A stretch of DNA of 64,000 nt from Actinomycetospora soli (GTDB lineage: Bacteria > Actinomycetota > Actinomycetes > Mycobacteriales > Pseudonocardiaceae), in assembly GCF_021026295.1 (NCBI RefSeq), contig NZ_JAJNDA010000021.1, positions 1 through 64,000 on the forward strand. Reading direction: 5' to 3'. Positions 1 through 7,729 of this stretch are shown in pieces (position 1 is the stretch's first letter; the number at the start of each line of letters is the position of its first letter). The notes below the pieces were generated by a model. It saw only the letters and a list, made by a program, of their open reading frames with translations, was not told the origin of the DNA and searched no databases. Both the position numbers and the translations under genes were made by a program.

Positions 1-18
1 ACGACGCTTTCCTGCCAC
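1..18. repeat. Palindrome family A, copy 1 (truncated at window edge)
   Basis: The first 18 bases (acgacgctttcctgccac) equal the right arm of the palindromes at 21266-21318 and 28676-28732. The left arm lies outside the window. This copy overlaps the end of the mftF reading frame. Confidence 0.8.
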
Positions 19-1136
19 GGGGTGGGGTGGCGGCGCACCGACAACCACGGCTCGCCGGGCTTGCGCAGACCACGCGCGAGCCGGGCGGTCGCGACCAGGG
101 TGACCACACCCGCCGTCGCGAACGACCACCGCCGCTGCACCCCGAGCAGCGCCACCGCGGCCGCCGTCCACGGGGCGAGCGCCACCGGCGGGACGCGGCG
201 CGGGTGCTGGCGGGCGAGCGGCGCGGCGCCCGTGCCGTAGAACGCCTTGCGCGCGAGCCAGGCGCGGACGCGGGCGCGGTGCTCGTGGGCGACCCGGGCG
301 GCGGGTTCGTAGCGCAGCCGCCACCCCGCGGCGGCGATCCGCCACACGAGGTCGACGTCCTCGGCCACCGGCATGTCCTCGCGGAACCCCGTGCCGAACG
401 CCTCGCGCCGCACCAGCAGCGCCGCGCTCGGCACGTAGGCGACGCGCGAACGGGCGGTCACCGGCGCGGGGCGGGCACCGAGGTCGAGCGAGGAGCGACG
501 GCGCTCGTAGCGGGTCACGGCGTTCTCGTCGCCGCCGTCGGAGAAGGCCACGATCCGCGGGGCGACGATGCCGACGGCCGGGTCGCCGAGGTGCCCCAGC
601 AGCGTCTCGAGCCACCCCGGCTCGGGGACGACGTCGGAGTCGAGGAACGCGATGACGGGGGTCGTGCAGGCCCGCGCCCCGGTGTTGCGACCCGCCGACG
701 GTCCGCGGGAGGTCTCGTGCCCCACCACCCGGCCGCCGTACCTCCCGACGACGGCCGCGGTCGCCGCGGGATCGTCGGACCCGTCGTCGACCACCACGAT
801 CCCGACGGCGGGTGCGGTCGCCCGGACGGCCGCGAGCAGCCGGTCGAGCTCCGCCGTGCGGTCCTTCACGGGGACGACCACGGTGACCTCGTCCGGCGCC
901 GGACCGTCGCCGCCGACCGGGTGGGCGACCCCGGCGTCGGAGAGCAGGCGGGCGAGCGCCGCGGAGGTCGGGTCGGTGACGACGAGCTCGGGGCCGCCCA
1001 GCCGGGCGCGCGCCGCCGACGAGAGGCGCAGCACCCGGGGCGGGGACCCGCCGATCCAGGTGGCGCCGCCGTCGACGCGCCAGGTGCGGGGGTCGGGGCG
1101 GACGGTCCAGCCGTCCGGCAGGCGCGGGGTGCTCAT
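1..1136 (-). CDS. mftF: Mycofactocin glycosyltransferase MftF (3' end cut by window edge)
   Basis: This is a family-2 glycosyltransferase that adds the beta-1,4-glucose chain to the mycofactocin core. About 378 codons are visible; the usual length is about 470. From about residue 80 the GT2 fold is clear: a VVVDDGSDD strand, a DSDVVPEPGW acidic motif, and EDVDLVWRIAAAGWRLRYEP as the catalytic-site segment, followed by AHEHRARVRAWLARKAFYGTG, typical of MftF, then hydrophobic C-terminal segments. The start is an ATG at 1136 in a 71-bp gap shared with the divergent gene at 1208. The reading frame runs into the palindrome at 1-18 as WQESVV; other copies of that palindrome in the window would supply a TGA a few codons later. 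It lies next to mftE and the OYE genes, which supports the assignment. Confidence 0.88.
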   Translation of the reverse strand, partial: MSTPRLPDGWTVRPDPRTWRVDGGATWIGGSPPRVLRLSSAARARLGGPELVVTDPTSAALARLLSDAGVAHPVGGDGPAPDEVTVVVPVKDRTAELDRLLAAVRATAPAVGIVVVDDGSDDPAATAAVVGRYGGRVVGHETSRGPSAGRNTGARACTTPVIAFLDSDVVPEPGWLETLLGHLGDPAVGIVAPRIVAFSDGGDENAVTRYERRRSSLDLGARPAPVTARSRVAYVPSAALLVRREAFGTGFREDMPVAEDVDLVWRIAAAGWRLRYEPAARVAHEHRARVRAWLARKAFYGTGAAPLARQHPRRVPPVALAPWTAAAVALLGVQRRWSFATAGVVTLVATARLARGLRKPGEPWLSVRRHPTPWQESV

Positions 1137-1207
1137 GGCGGGGCGCGAGTCTAGGCCGGGTCCGCGGCAGGGGCGCCGAACCGGACATTCCGGCTACGCT
1201 GGGGATC

Positions 1208-1798
1208 ATGGCCGACGCGCCGGCGCACCGGGACCTCAGGGCGGGCGACTCCGACCGGGAGGCCGTCGCGCGCGTGCTGCACGACGCGCACGGCGAGGGT
1301 CGGCTCGACCTCGGCGAGGTCGACGAGCGACTGGCCACGGTCTACGCGTCGCGCACCTACGGCGAGCTCGAGGCCGTGGTGGCCGACCTGCCCGGCGTCC
1401 GGCTGCCCTGGGTGGCGACGACCGCCGTGCCCGCGCCGGTGCCCGCGGGCCCACCGCTGACGCTCACCGCGAGCATGGCGAGCGAGAAGCGCGTCGGGGT
1501 GTGGGAGGTCCCGGCGCACATCGTCGCGGTCCCCTCGGGCTCCGACGTGAAGCTCGACTTCCGCGAGGCGATCTGCCCGCACGAGCGGGTCCACATCGAG
1601 GTGCACGGGAGCATGGGGTCGCTCGTGCTGATCGTTCCCGACGACTGGTCGGTCGACACCGACGGCGTCTCCTCCGGCTGGGGCAGCGTCAAGAACAGGC
1701 ACCGGGCCCCGGCCGCGCCGGGGAGACCGACGATCGTCGTCACCGGGAAGGCCGGGATGGGCACCGTCAAGACCCGCGGCGCCTACTTCTACGAGTAG
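1208..1798 (+). CDS. DUF1707 protein with C-terminal cell-wall-response-like domain
   Basis: A 196-aa soluble protein. Residues 8-60 form a DUF1707 (SHOCT-like) domain: the motif LRAGDSDREAVARVL, then GRLDLGEVDERL and YASRTYGELEAVVADLP are diagnostic. The C-terminal half (about 90-196) is a beta-rich region with VGVWEVPAHI and a run resembling LiaF/cell-wall-active-antibiotics-response proteins. No membrane segment is visible. The ATG at 1208 follows a TACGCT -10-like box at about 1194, so the transcript may have little or no leader. It diverges from mftF and converges on mftE (3-bp gap). Function is unknown; such proteins are common in actinomycetes and its place inside the mycofactocin region may be accidental. 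Confidence 0.85.
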   Translation: MADAPAHRDLRAGDSDREAVARVLHDAHGEGRLDLGEVDERLATVYASRTYGELEAVVADLPGVRLPWVATTAVPAPVPAGPPLTLTASMASEKRVGVWEVPAHIVAVPSGSDVKLDFREAICPHERVHIEVHGSMGSLVLIVPDDWSVDTDGVSSGWGSVKNRHRAPAAPGRPTIVVTGKAGMGTVKTRGAYFYE

Positions 1799-1801
1799 CC
1801 C

Positions 1802-2476
1802 TCAGGTCAGGCGGCCGTGCTCGCCGACCCGCCAGTCGGCGATCGCGTCGCGCAGCGCGGCGGCCATCACCGCGACCGTCTCCGCGCCCTCCCCCGCCGA
1901 CGCGCCGGTCGGGTCGCCGAGCACGCCGTTGGGACTGACGTCGCGGATCGACCCGGCGCTGATGCGCGGCATCAACTCCCGCAGCGGGGCCGTGTTGCCG
2001 GGCTCGGCGCGGTCGAGGGCGACGTCGTCGGGTGCCAGCGCGAGCATCACCGACGTCTCGTGCCGGCCGGCGTGCGCGTCGGCGCCCGGGACCCCGCAGG
2101 AGTGCCAGGCGACGTCGCGGCCCTCGTAGCGCAGCAGCGTGGTCGCCGTGACCAGCGCGGGGACGTTGCCGCCGTGGCCGTTGACGAAGCACAGCCGTCG
2201 AGCCCAGCGGCAGGCCGAGCGGCCGGTCTCCACGAGCACCGCGGCGAGGGTCTCGGTGCCGATCGAGATCGTGCCGGGGAAGCCCTCGTGCTCCCCGGAC
2301 GCGCCGAAGGCGACCGGCGCCGTCGTCGCGAGCCCGAGCCTCGACGCGACGGCGAGGGCGACCGCGGTGTCGGTGCCCAGCGGCAGGTGCGGGCCGTGCT
2401 GCTCGGTGGCCCCGACGGGGACGAGCAGCAGGTCGACGTCGGCGGTGTCGGCGGACCGGGCGCGGCTGATCTGCAC
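1802..2476 (-). CDS. mftE: Mycofactocin precursor peptide peptidase MftE (creatininase fold)
   Basis: MftE is the metal-dependent creatininase-family peptidase that releases the modified C-terminal Val-Tyr unit from MftA. The 224-aa product has the family hallmarks: GATEQHGPHLPLGTDTA near residue 22 (metal ligands Glu, His, Asp) and FVNGHGGNVPAL near residue 120, followed by the conserved acidic GHETSVM-like segment. The C-terminal MPRISAGSIRDVSPNGVLGDPTGAS stretch is typical of MftE. The ATG at 2476 starts 12 bp after the stop of the ArsR-type gene, so the two are probably cotranscribed. It converges with the DUF1707 gene. Confidence 0.9.
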   Translation of the reverse strand: MQISRARSADTADVDLLLVPVGATEQHGPHLPLGTDTAVALAVASRLGLATTAPVAFGASGEHEGFPGTISIGTETLAAVLVETGRSACRWARRLCFVNGHGGNVPALVTATTLLRYEGRDVAWHSCGVPGADAHAGRHETSVMLALAPDDVALDRAEPGNTAPLRELMPRISAGSIRDVSPNGVLGDPTGASAGEGAETVAVMAAALRDAIADWRVGEHGRLT

Positions 2477-2488
2477 GCGCCCAGGGTG

Positions 2489-3277
2489 TCAGGCCACCAC
2501 GACCTCGCCGGTCTCGAGCAGCGACTTCAGGTTCGACAGGATCTCCGGCCACCCGCCGGAGACGCCGCGCCGCATCTCGCTGCCGGGGACGAAGCCGTCG
2601 TGGGTGACGGTCAGCTTGACGGCGTCCGCGGAGACCGGCTCGATCTCGAACGCGACCCGCGAGATCGGCTCCTGCTGCAGCCGGGCCAGCTGTTCGTCCG
2701 ACCAGCCGGAGAACCGCTGCATCTCCGGCCGGTAGTTGTGCCAGGTGTAGGCGAGGCGCCGCGGCGGGTCGGCCTCGAGGACGTGCTGGTCCCAGTCCTG
2801 GTGCGGCTCGCCGGTCATGCTCCAGTGCACCGGTGAGCCGACCTGCCAGTCCGAGTCCGGCCCGCCGCCGCCGAAGTAGCGCCGGATGAAGCCCGGGTCG
2901 GTGAGGGCCTGCCAGAGCCGTTCCGGCGTGGTGCGGATGTAGGTCTCGTACACGAACGCCTCGGTCACGTCGTCCTCCAGTGCGCGCTTGAGGTCGGTGA
3001 GCGCGTCGACGCGCGCCCGGTCGAACTTGTGGATCCAGCGGTCGGCGAGCTCGCCCAACGGCGCCGGGTTGAGGTGGTGGCGCTTCTCGCGGCCCTGTCG
3101 GCGGACCACGACCAGGCCCGCTTCCTCCAGTACGGCGACGTGCTTCGCGACCGCCTGCCGCGACATGTCGAGCCCGGACACGAGGTCGGACAGGGTGCGG
3201 CCTTCCCGCTCGTGCAGGGCGTCGAGGACGTGGCGACGGCTCGGGTCGGCCAGGGCCCGGAACACCGCGTCGTCCAC
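2489..3277 (-). CDS. ArsR-type HTH regulator fused to SRPBCC/AHSA1 domain
   Basis: A 262-aa two-domain protein. Residues 1-95 are an ArsR winged helix (FRALADPSRRHVLDALH, LSDLVSGLDMSRQAVAKHVAVLEEAGLV), with no obvious metal-binding cysteines. Residues 110-255 are an AHSA1-like START/SRPBCC cup (FVYETYIRTTPERLWQALTDPGFIRRYFGG, ending GWPEILSNLKSLLETGE), which binds hydrophobic ligands in related proteins. This suggests a one-component sensor. The GTG at 3277 lies 7-8 bases after a -10-like TTAGGT and has no Shine-Dalgarno, so the mRNA is probably leaderless. A perfect inverted repeat overlaps the promoter. The gene lies between OYE2 and mftE; a role in controlling mycofactocin genes is inference. 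Confidence 0.88.
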   Translation of the reverse strand: MDDAVFRALADPSRRHVLDALHEREGRTLSDLVSGLDMSRQAVAKHVAVLEEAGLVVVRRQGREKRHHLNPAPLGELADRWIHKFDRARVDALTDLKRALEDDVTEAFVYETYIRTTPERLWQALTDPGFIRRYFGGGGPDSDWQVGSPVHWSMTGEPHQDWDQHVLEADPPRRLAYTWHNYRPEMQRFSGWSDEQLARLQQEPISRVAFEIEPVSADAVKLTVTHDGFVPGSEMRRGVSGGWPEILSNLKSLLETGEVVVA

Positions 3278-3284
3278 GACAGGG

Positions 3285-3316
3285 AACCTAATGGTTGCCC
3301 TTTCGGTCGGGCAACC
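3285..3316 (-). promoter_or_regulatory. Promoter and candidate operator of the ArsR-SRPBCC gene
   Basis: GGTTGCCC at 3293-3300 and GGGCAACC at 3309-3316 form a perfect 8-bp inverted repeat with an 8-bp spacer. On the minus strand TTGCCC (-35-like) is separated by 17 bases from TTAGGT (-10-like), so the repeat spans the -35/-10 spacer and would block RNA polymerase. This is the expected layout of an autoregulated ArsR operator. The transcript would start close to the GTG at 3277. Confidence 0.6.
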
Positions 3317-3322
3317 CCGGGG

Positions 3323-5173
3323 TTACCTGATGGCGCGCGCGGCGTCCGTGCCCTCGCGGATCGCGGCGGCGGCGTCGCGGGGGGCGAGGACGTCGCCGAC
3401 CCTCGTGCCCGGACCCTCGATCTCGTCCGGGACCCGCGGTCCGGCGTGCACGACGACGTCGGCGTCGAGCGGCTCGAGCGCGCCGGTGGGGTGGTGGAGG
3501 ACCCCGCCGCCGAGGAGCACCCGGTCGGTCAGCAGCTCGATCCCGAGCGCCGCGGCCCGTCGTCGCCAACGCTCCCGCTCCAGCAGCGGGCCGAGCCCCT
3601 CCGCCGCGACCATGCCGCTGGTCATCAGCCGTACGTGCGCGCCCCGCTGCGCGAGGACTTCGGCGACGCTCGGCGCGGCCGGCCCGCCGAGGTCGTCGAC
3701 CACGAGCACCCGTCCCGACGGCGAGGCGGCGCCGGTGAGCACGTCGCTCACGTCGACCGTTCCCGACGGCGGGTCCGGGCGGGCCCCGGTGGCGACGATG
3801 ACGTGCTCCGCAGGTGAGCAGAAAGGGTCGCCACAGCGACCGTTACTGCTCACGTGGCGCAGCCACATCCGCACCCCGGCGTCCCGACAGCGATGGGCGA
3901 GGTCGGCGACCGCGAACGCCAGCTCCCGACGCTCCGGGGCGGCCGCGGCGATGGCGAGCTGCCCGCCGAGCCGGTCGGAGCGCTCCACGAGGTGCACGTC
4001 GTGGCCCCGCTCCGCCGCCTCGGCCGCGGCCGCGAGCCCCGCGGGACCGCCCCCGACCACCAGCACCCGTCGTCGGGAACGGGACACCGCCACCGGCACC
4101 GCCTCGCGGCCCGCGTCGGGGTTGACCACGCAGCCCAGCCGCCGGTTCAGCCCGACCGCCGCGATGCACTCCTGGTTGCACCCGATGCAGCGCCGGACGC
4201 GGTCCCCGGCCAGGGCCCTCGTCGCGAACGACGGGTCCGCGATCTGGCCGCGGACCACGCCGACGAGGTCGCAGGCGCCGACCTCGAGAGCGCGTCGTGC
4301 CTGCTCGGGGGTGGTGTAGCGCCCGACGCCGATGACCGGGATCCCGGTGCCGACCAACGCCGCCCGCACCGCGGACGGCACCGGTTCCGCATAGCCGGCC
4401 GGCACGCCCATGGGCGGCTCGATCAGCGGGAGCGTGGCCGTCGCGACCCCGACCGCGGTGTTCACGACGTCGACGAGGTCGGCGATCCGCGTGGCGACCC
4501 GGGCCGCGTCCGCCGCGGTCAACCCGCCGTCGAGACCCTCGTCGCCCTGCAGCCGGACGCCGAGGACACGGTCGCCGAGCTCGGCGCGGACGGCGGTGAG
4601 CACCTCGCGGAGGAACACGACGCCGTCGGCGTAGCGGTCGTCTCGGTGGTTGGTCAGCGGCGAGAGGAACTGGCGCACGACCGACGCCTGTGAGCCCTGG
4701 ATCTCCACCCCGTCGAAGCCGCCGGCGACGCAGTGGCGGGCGACGGTCGCGAAGCCCGCGACGATGCGGGCGATGCCGGCGTCGTCGAGCGCGACGGGCA
4801 TCTCGCGGAACATCGGGTCGGGGATCGCGGAGGGCGCCTCGACGGGTGTCCGGGAGTAGAGCGACGAGGACTGCGCGCCGTTGTGCCCGACCTGCGCGAG
4901 CACCAGGGCACCGTGCGCGTGCACCGCGTCGGTGATCGCCCGGTAGCCCGGCACGACGGCGGGGTCGGTGCCGAGGACGGCCTTCTCGTAGGGCCGGTCG
5001 ATCGCCTGCTCCTCGACGATGACGAGCCCGGCGCCGCCGGCGGCGCGTGCCGCGTAGTAGGCGGCGTGCTCCGCGCTCGGGCAGTTCCGCACGGCGGCAT
5101 TGGTGAGGTGGGCCGGGAAGACGATCCGGTTCCGGACGACTCTGCTGCCCAGCCGGATCGGCTCACCCAGCAC
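3323..5173 (-). CDS. Mycofactocin-associated FadH/OYE-family oxidoreductase (OYE2)
   Basis: A 616-aa flavo-iron-sulfur reductase resembling 2,4-dienoyl-CoA reductase. Residues 1-330 are the FMN TIM barrel (LGSRVVRNRIVFPAHLTN, AQVGHNGAQSSS, GFDGVEIQGSQASVVRQFLSP). A canonical 4Fe-4S motif follows (CIGCNQEC ... GCVV), then an FAD/NAD(P)H region beginning RRRVLVVGGGPAGLAAA at about 365. A second Rossmann segment (VLVVDDLGGPAAPSVAE) lies near 500. The GTG at 5173 was chosen because GGAG lies 7 bases upstream; the gene overlaps OYE1 by 11 bp. Such pairs co-occur with mycofactocin genes and are thought to pass electrons to or from the cofactor; the substrate is unknown. A 40-nt hairpin (3814-3853) lies in frame inside the gene. 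Confidence 0.88.
   Translation of the reverse strand: MLGEPIRLGSRVVRNRIVFPAHLTNAAVRNCPSAEHAAYYAARAAGGAGLVIVEEQAIDRPYEKAVLGTDPAVVPGYRAITDAVHAHGALVLAQVGHNGAQSSSLYSRTPVEAPSAIPDPMFREMPVALDDAGIARIVAGFATVARHCVAGGFDGVEIQGSQASVVRQFLSPLTNHRDDRYADGVVFLREVLTAVRAELGDRVLGVRLQGDEGLDGGLTAADAARVATRIADLVDVVNTAVGVATATLPLIEPPMGVPAGYAEPVPSAVRAALVGTGIPVIGVGRYTTPEQARRALEVGACDLVGVVRGQIADPSFATRALAGDRVRRCIGCNQECIAAVGLNRRLGCVVNPDAGREAVPVAVSRSRRRVLVVGGGPAGLAAAAEAAERGHDVHLVERSDRLGGQLAIAAAAPERRELAFAVADLAHRCRDAGVRMWLRHVSSNGRCGDPFCSPAEHVIVATGARPDPPSGTVDVSDVLTGAASPSGRVLVVDDLGGPAAPSVAEVLAQRGAHVRLMTSGMVAAEGLGPLLERERWRRRAAALGIELLTDRVLLGGGVLHHPTGALEPLDADVVVHAGPRVPDEIEGPGTRVGDVLAPRDAAAAIREGTDAARAIR
3814..3853. repeat. Palindrome within OYE2 coding sequence
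   Basis: GTGAGCAG (3814-3821) pairs perfectly with CTGCTCAC (3846-3853). The inner arms AAAGGGTCGC and GCGACCGTTA pair with two mismatches around a 4-nt loop (caca). The stretch is read in frame and adds about 13 residues (SSNGRCGDPFCSP) just before the EHVIVATGARP strand. The GCAG-AAAG-GTCG core resembles the palindromes of family A at 21266 and 28676. Confidence 0.75.
4065..4081 (+). repeat. 17-bp dispersed motif, copy 1
   Basis: acccgtcgtcgggaacg occurs exactly at 4065-4081, 10937-10953 and 23721-23737, and on the minus strand at 58614-58630. Three copies extend identically by two more G. The copies are read in different frames or strands of unrelated genes, so this is a DNA-level repeat. 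Confidence 0.7.
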
Positions 5174-7025
5174 GGAGGATCTCCGCGGCCGCGCGGCGTC
5201 CCTCGCGGATCGCCTCGGCGACGGTGCGGGGGGCGAGGGCGTCACCGATCAGCCGTCCCGACGCCGGGTGGCCCGGCCGCCGCGGTCCGGCGTCGACCAG
5301 GGTGCCCGGGACGGTGCGGCGGGTGCCGGTGACGACGTCGGCGACGACGACGTGGTCGGCGTGCCGCTCCACGACCCGGTGCTCGAGGACGCGCTCCACC
5401 CCGGCCCGCTGGAGGCGGGTGTTCGCCCCGACCAGGTCGGGGACCTGCTTGCCGGCGACCTGGTCGGCCGTCACGAGGGTGACTTGGTGGGTGGGCGCGA
5501 GGTGCTCGGCGAGGGCGACCGCGGTGCCGTCACCGAGCGGGTCGTCGATGACGACGGGTCCGTCGAGGGGTGCGCCGCGCAGGACGGCGAGGGGCGTGAG
5601 CCCGGACCGGTCGCTGTCCCGCCCGCCGGTGGCCACGACGTCGGCCGGACCGTCGACGACCCGCCCGACCTGCATCGACACCCCGAGCCGGGCGAGTTCG
5701 TCGACGTACCAGTCGGCGAGGCGGGCGAAGCGGTGGCGGCCGGGGAGGGTGGCGATCGTGCGGAGCAGACCCCCGGGCTCGTCGGCGCGCTCGACGACCC
5801 GCACCGCCCGTCCGCCCAGCGCGAGGGTCCGCGCGGCCTCCATCCCGGCGGGCCCGGCTCCGGCGACGAGCACCTCCGGTGCCGGCAGCGCGTCACTGCG
5901 TGCACTGGACGCCAGGAAATCCGCACCGTCGGAGCGCCGGCCTCGGGGCGCCGACGATGCGGCGTTGCTGTCACCGGGCGCAAGCAGTGACGCATTGCCG
6001 GCACGGGGACCGTGCTCGCCCACCGACGGCTCCACCGTGCACCCGATCGTCGGGTTCCGGACGTCCCGCACGCGGCAGCGCTGGTTGGTCAGCACGCACG
6101 GCCGCGGCGCTCGGCCGGCCCGCACGGTGGCGACGAGGTCCGGGTCGGCGAGCTGCGCGCGGGTCATCTCGACGAGGTCCGCCACCCCCGAGTCCAGCGC
6201 CGCCTGCGCGTCGGCCGGGTCGACCACGCTGCCCGCGAGCACCACGGCGCAGCGCCCGGCGACCACGTCCCGCACCGCCCGGCAGGCGTCGGCCAGGAAC
6301 CCCGGCGCGGTGTGCGCGTCCGGCCGCGTCGACGCCACCGACATCGCCGAGCCCCGCACCGGCACGACGTGGTCGACCAGGTCCGCGACGCGGTCGACCG
6401 TCCCCCACGACGACGCGAGCGTGATCCCGGCCCACGGCGCGAGCTCGTCGACCCCGAGCCGCAGCCCGACCCACGCCCCGGGCACGGCCGCGCGCACCGC
6501 CTCCAGCACGGCGAGCAGGACACGGTCGTCCGGCGTCGGAGTGGTGAGCCCCGACCGGAACTGCCGCAGCAGCGAGTACTGGCCGGCCGCGATCTCCACC
6601 CCGGCGCACCCGGCGTCGACGGCCGCGCGGGCCGCCGTCGCGAAGGCCCCCACCAGCTCGTCGATCTCCGCCGGGGACAGCGGGCGCGGCACCACGCGGG
6701 TGGCCGGGTCGGGCACCGACGACGGCGCCCGCAGCACCCCGCGCACCGACGACTGCGAGCCCGCGTGCCCCAACCCCGCGAGGACCGTCGCGGGCGCGCA
6801 CGCCGCTGCGACCGCCGCCCAGTCCGCGGAGCAGGACGCGGCCAGCGGCGCGTACTCGTACGGCCGGTCGTCCGCCGTCACCGACGCGACCTCGGTGACG
6901 ATCACCCCCGCTCCCCCGGCCGCCCGCGCGCGGTCGTGCTCGACGGGGCCGAGCGCGCGGTCGGGCGAGGAGTTCGTCGCGTGCGGCCCGAACAGGACGC
7001 GCGAGGGCAGGCGCCGTCCCCGCAC
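5163..7025 (-). CDS. Mycofactocin-associated FadH/OYE-family oxidoreductase (OYE1)
   Basis: A roughly 620-aa paralogue of OYE2, translated just before it. The FMN barrel is at the N-terminus (RLPSRVLFGPHATNSS, GLGHAGSQSSVRG, AGCAGVEIAAGQYSLLRQFRSGLT). The Fe-S region reads CVLTNQRC ... GCTV, so the second cysteine of the usual CxxCxxxC is Thr. The FAD segment begins EVLVAGAGPAGMEAARTLALGG. Between them lies a 116-bp imperfect palindrome in frame (5884-5999). The start is uncertain: no ATG is nearby. GTG at 7025 begins VRGRRLPSRV, but homologous sequence may extend a few residues upstream, and an in-frame GTG exists at 7112. Its stop overlaps the OYE2 start, so the two are coupled. Confidence 0.85.
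   Translation of the reverse strand: MRGRRLPSRVLFGPHATNSSPDRALGPVEHDRARAAGGAGVIVTEVASVTADDRPYEYAPLAASCSADWAAVAAACAPATVLAGLGHAGSQSSVRGVLRAPSSVPDPATRVVPRPLSPAEIDELVGAFATAARAAVDAGCAGVEIAAGQYSLLRQFRSGLTTPTPDDRVLLAVLEAVRAAVPGAWVGLRLGVDELAPWAGITLASSWGTVDRVADLVDHVVPVRGSAMSVASTRPDAHTAPGFLADACRAVRDVVAGRCAVVLAGSVVDPADAQAALDSGVADLVEMTRAQLADPDLVATVRAGRAPRPCVLTNQRCRVRDVRNPTIGCTVEPSVGEHGPRAGNASLLAPGDSNAASSAPRGRRSDGADFLASSARSDALPAPEVLVAGAGPAGMEAARTLALGGRAVRVVERADEPGGLLRTIATLPGRHRFARLADWYVDELARLGVSMQVGRVVDGPADVVATGGRDSDRSGLTPLAVLRGAPLDGPVVIDDPLGDGTAVALAEHLAPTHQVTLVTADQVAGKQVPDLVGANTRLQRAGVERVLEHRVVERHADHVVVADVVTGTRRTVPGTLVDAGPRRPGHPASGRLIGDALAPRTVAEAIREGRRAAAEILRAG
5884..5999. repeat. 116-bp imperfect palindrome within OYE1
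   Basis: Outer arms GCGTCACTGC (5890-5899) and GCAGTGACGC (5984-5993) pair exactly, with GGCA/TGCC at the ends. Inner arms 5921-5938 and 5948-5963 pair with one mismatch and a small bulge. Read on the minus strand it contains GGTGACAGCAACG, the core of palindrome family A, which suggests common origin. It encodes the Ala/Ser/Arg-rich linker between the Fe-S and FAD domains. Confidence 0.75.
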
Positions 7026-7139
7026 CTCGCACGCGGCGGTGAGCGAGTAGTCCGCCGCGGGACCCGAGTAGTCGCCGCGGGACCTGCTCGGTCCGTCCGG
7101 GTCTACCGGCACGGCCGACGTCCCGGCCAGGCTCCCGCC

Positions 7140-7616
7140 ATGGACTCCACGCCCCGCCTCCCCGTCGTCGCCGTCGCCGCCCTCGAGGTCCTGGCGGTCG
7201 CCGGGCTCGTCCTGGCCGTCCTGACCGGGCCCGACCCCGCCGTCCTGGTGCCGGCCGTGCTCGGCGTCGTCATCGCCTCCGTGACGACGGTCCTCGTCCT
7301 CACCCACGTCGCCCGACGACGCCTGGAGGCCGCCTTCGGCCGGGCGGCCGGGGGCGTCGTCGTCGCCGGCCTCGTGGGGGCTCACGGGGCCCACCGCTAT
7401 CACGACGGCGGGTCCGGGCACGACCCCGGATGGTGGCAGTCCGCGCCCCACGACCACGGGTGGCAGCACCATCCGGTCCACGACGGCGGGTGGACCGGCT
7501 GCGACCCCGGCTCCACGTCCGACCACGGCAGCTCCGACACGAGCAGCAGCTGCAGCAGCGACTCCGGCGGCAGCAGCGACTCCGGCAGCTCCGGCAGCTC
7601 GGGGGGCGGCGATTGA
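7140..7616 (+). CDS. Small two-helix membrane protein with His/Ser-rich tail
   Basis: A 158-aa product of unknown function. Two hydrophobic helices are visible at about residues 8-27 and 33-54 (VVAVAALEVLAVAGLVLAVL; VLVPAVLGVVIASVTTVLVL). A short basic loop (HVARRRLEAAFGRA) and a third, weaker hydrophobic stretch follow. The C-terminus is rich in His, Gly, Asp and Trp and ends in a Ser/Gly run. The His/Asp-rich part could bind metal; that is speculation. The ATG at 7140 begins the plus-strand block that separates OYE1 from mftC; it diverges from OYE1 with a gap of about 115 bp. Confidence 0.65.
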   Translation: MDSTPRLPVVAVAALEVLAVAGLVLAVLTGPDPAVLVPAVLGVVIASVTTVLVLTHVARRRLEAAFGRAAGGVVVAGLVGAHGAHRYHDGGSGHDPGWWQSAPHDHGWQHHPVHDGGWTGCDPGSTSDHGSSDTSSSCSSDSGGSSDSGSSGSSGGGD

Positions 7617-7729
7617 TCGTCGCCGCCCGGACACGCGCCGACACGTGTGTTGTCCGGGGCCGCACCGTTCTGGCACCGTTCGTCCGTGCTCGTGCTCCCC
7701 CGTCCCGGTTCCCGGGTCGCCCCGGCCCC

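Noticed and set aside
22..1154. Long open frames on the plus strand opposite mftF
   Set aside because: Arg/Pro/Gly-rich translations without domains, opposite a clear glycosyltransferase; typical shadows in very GC-rich DNA. The same holds for the many other frames opposite real genes.
7026..7676. Extension of OYE1 to an ATG at 7676
   Set aside because: The added 217 residues are low-complexity and antisense to the small membrane protein gene; the conserved barrel starts near 7040.
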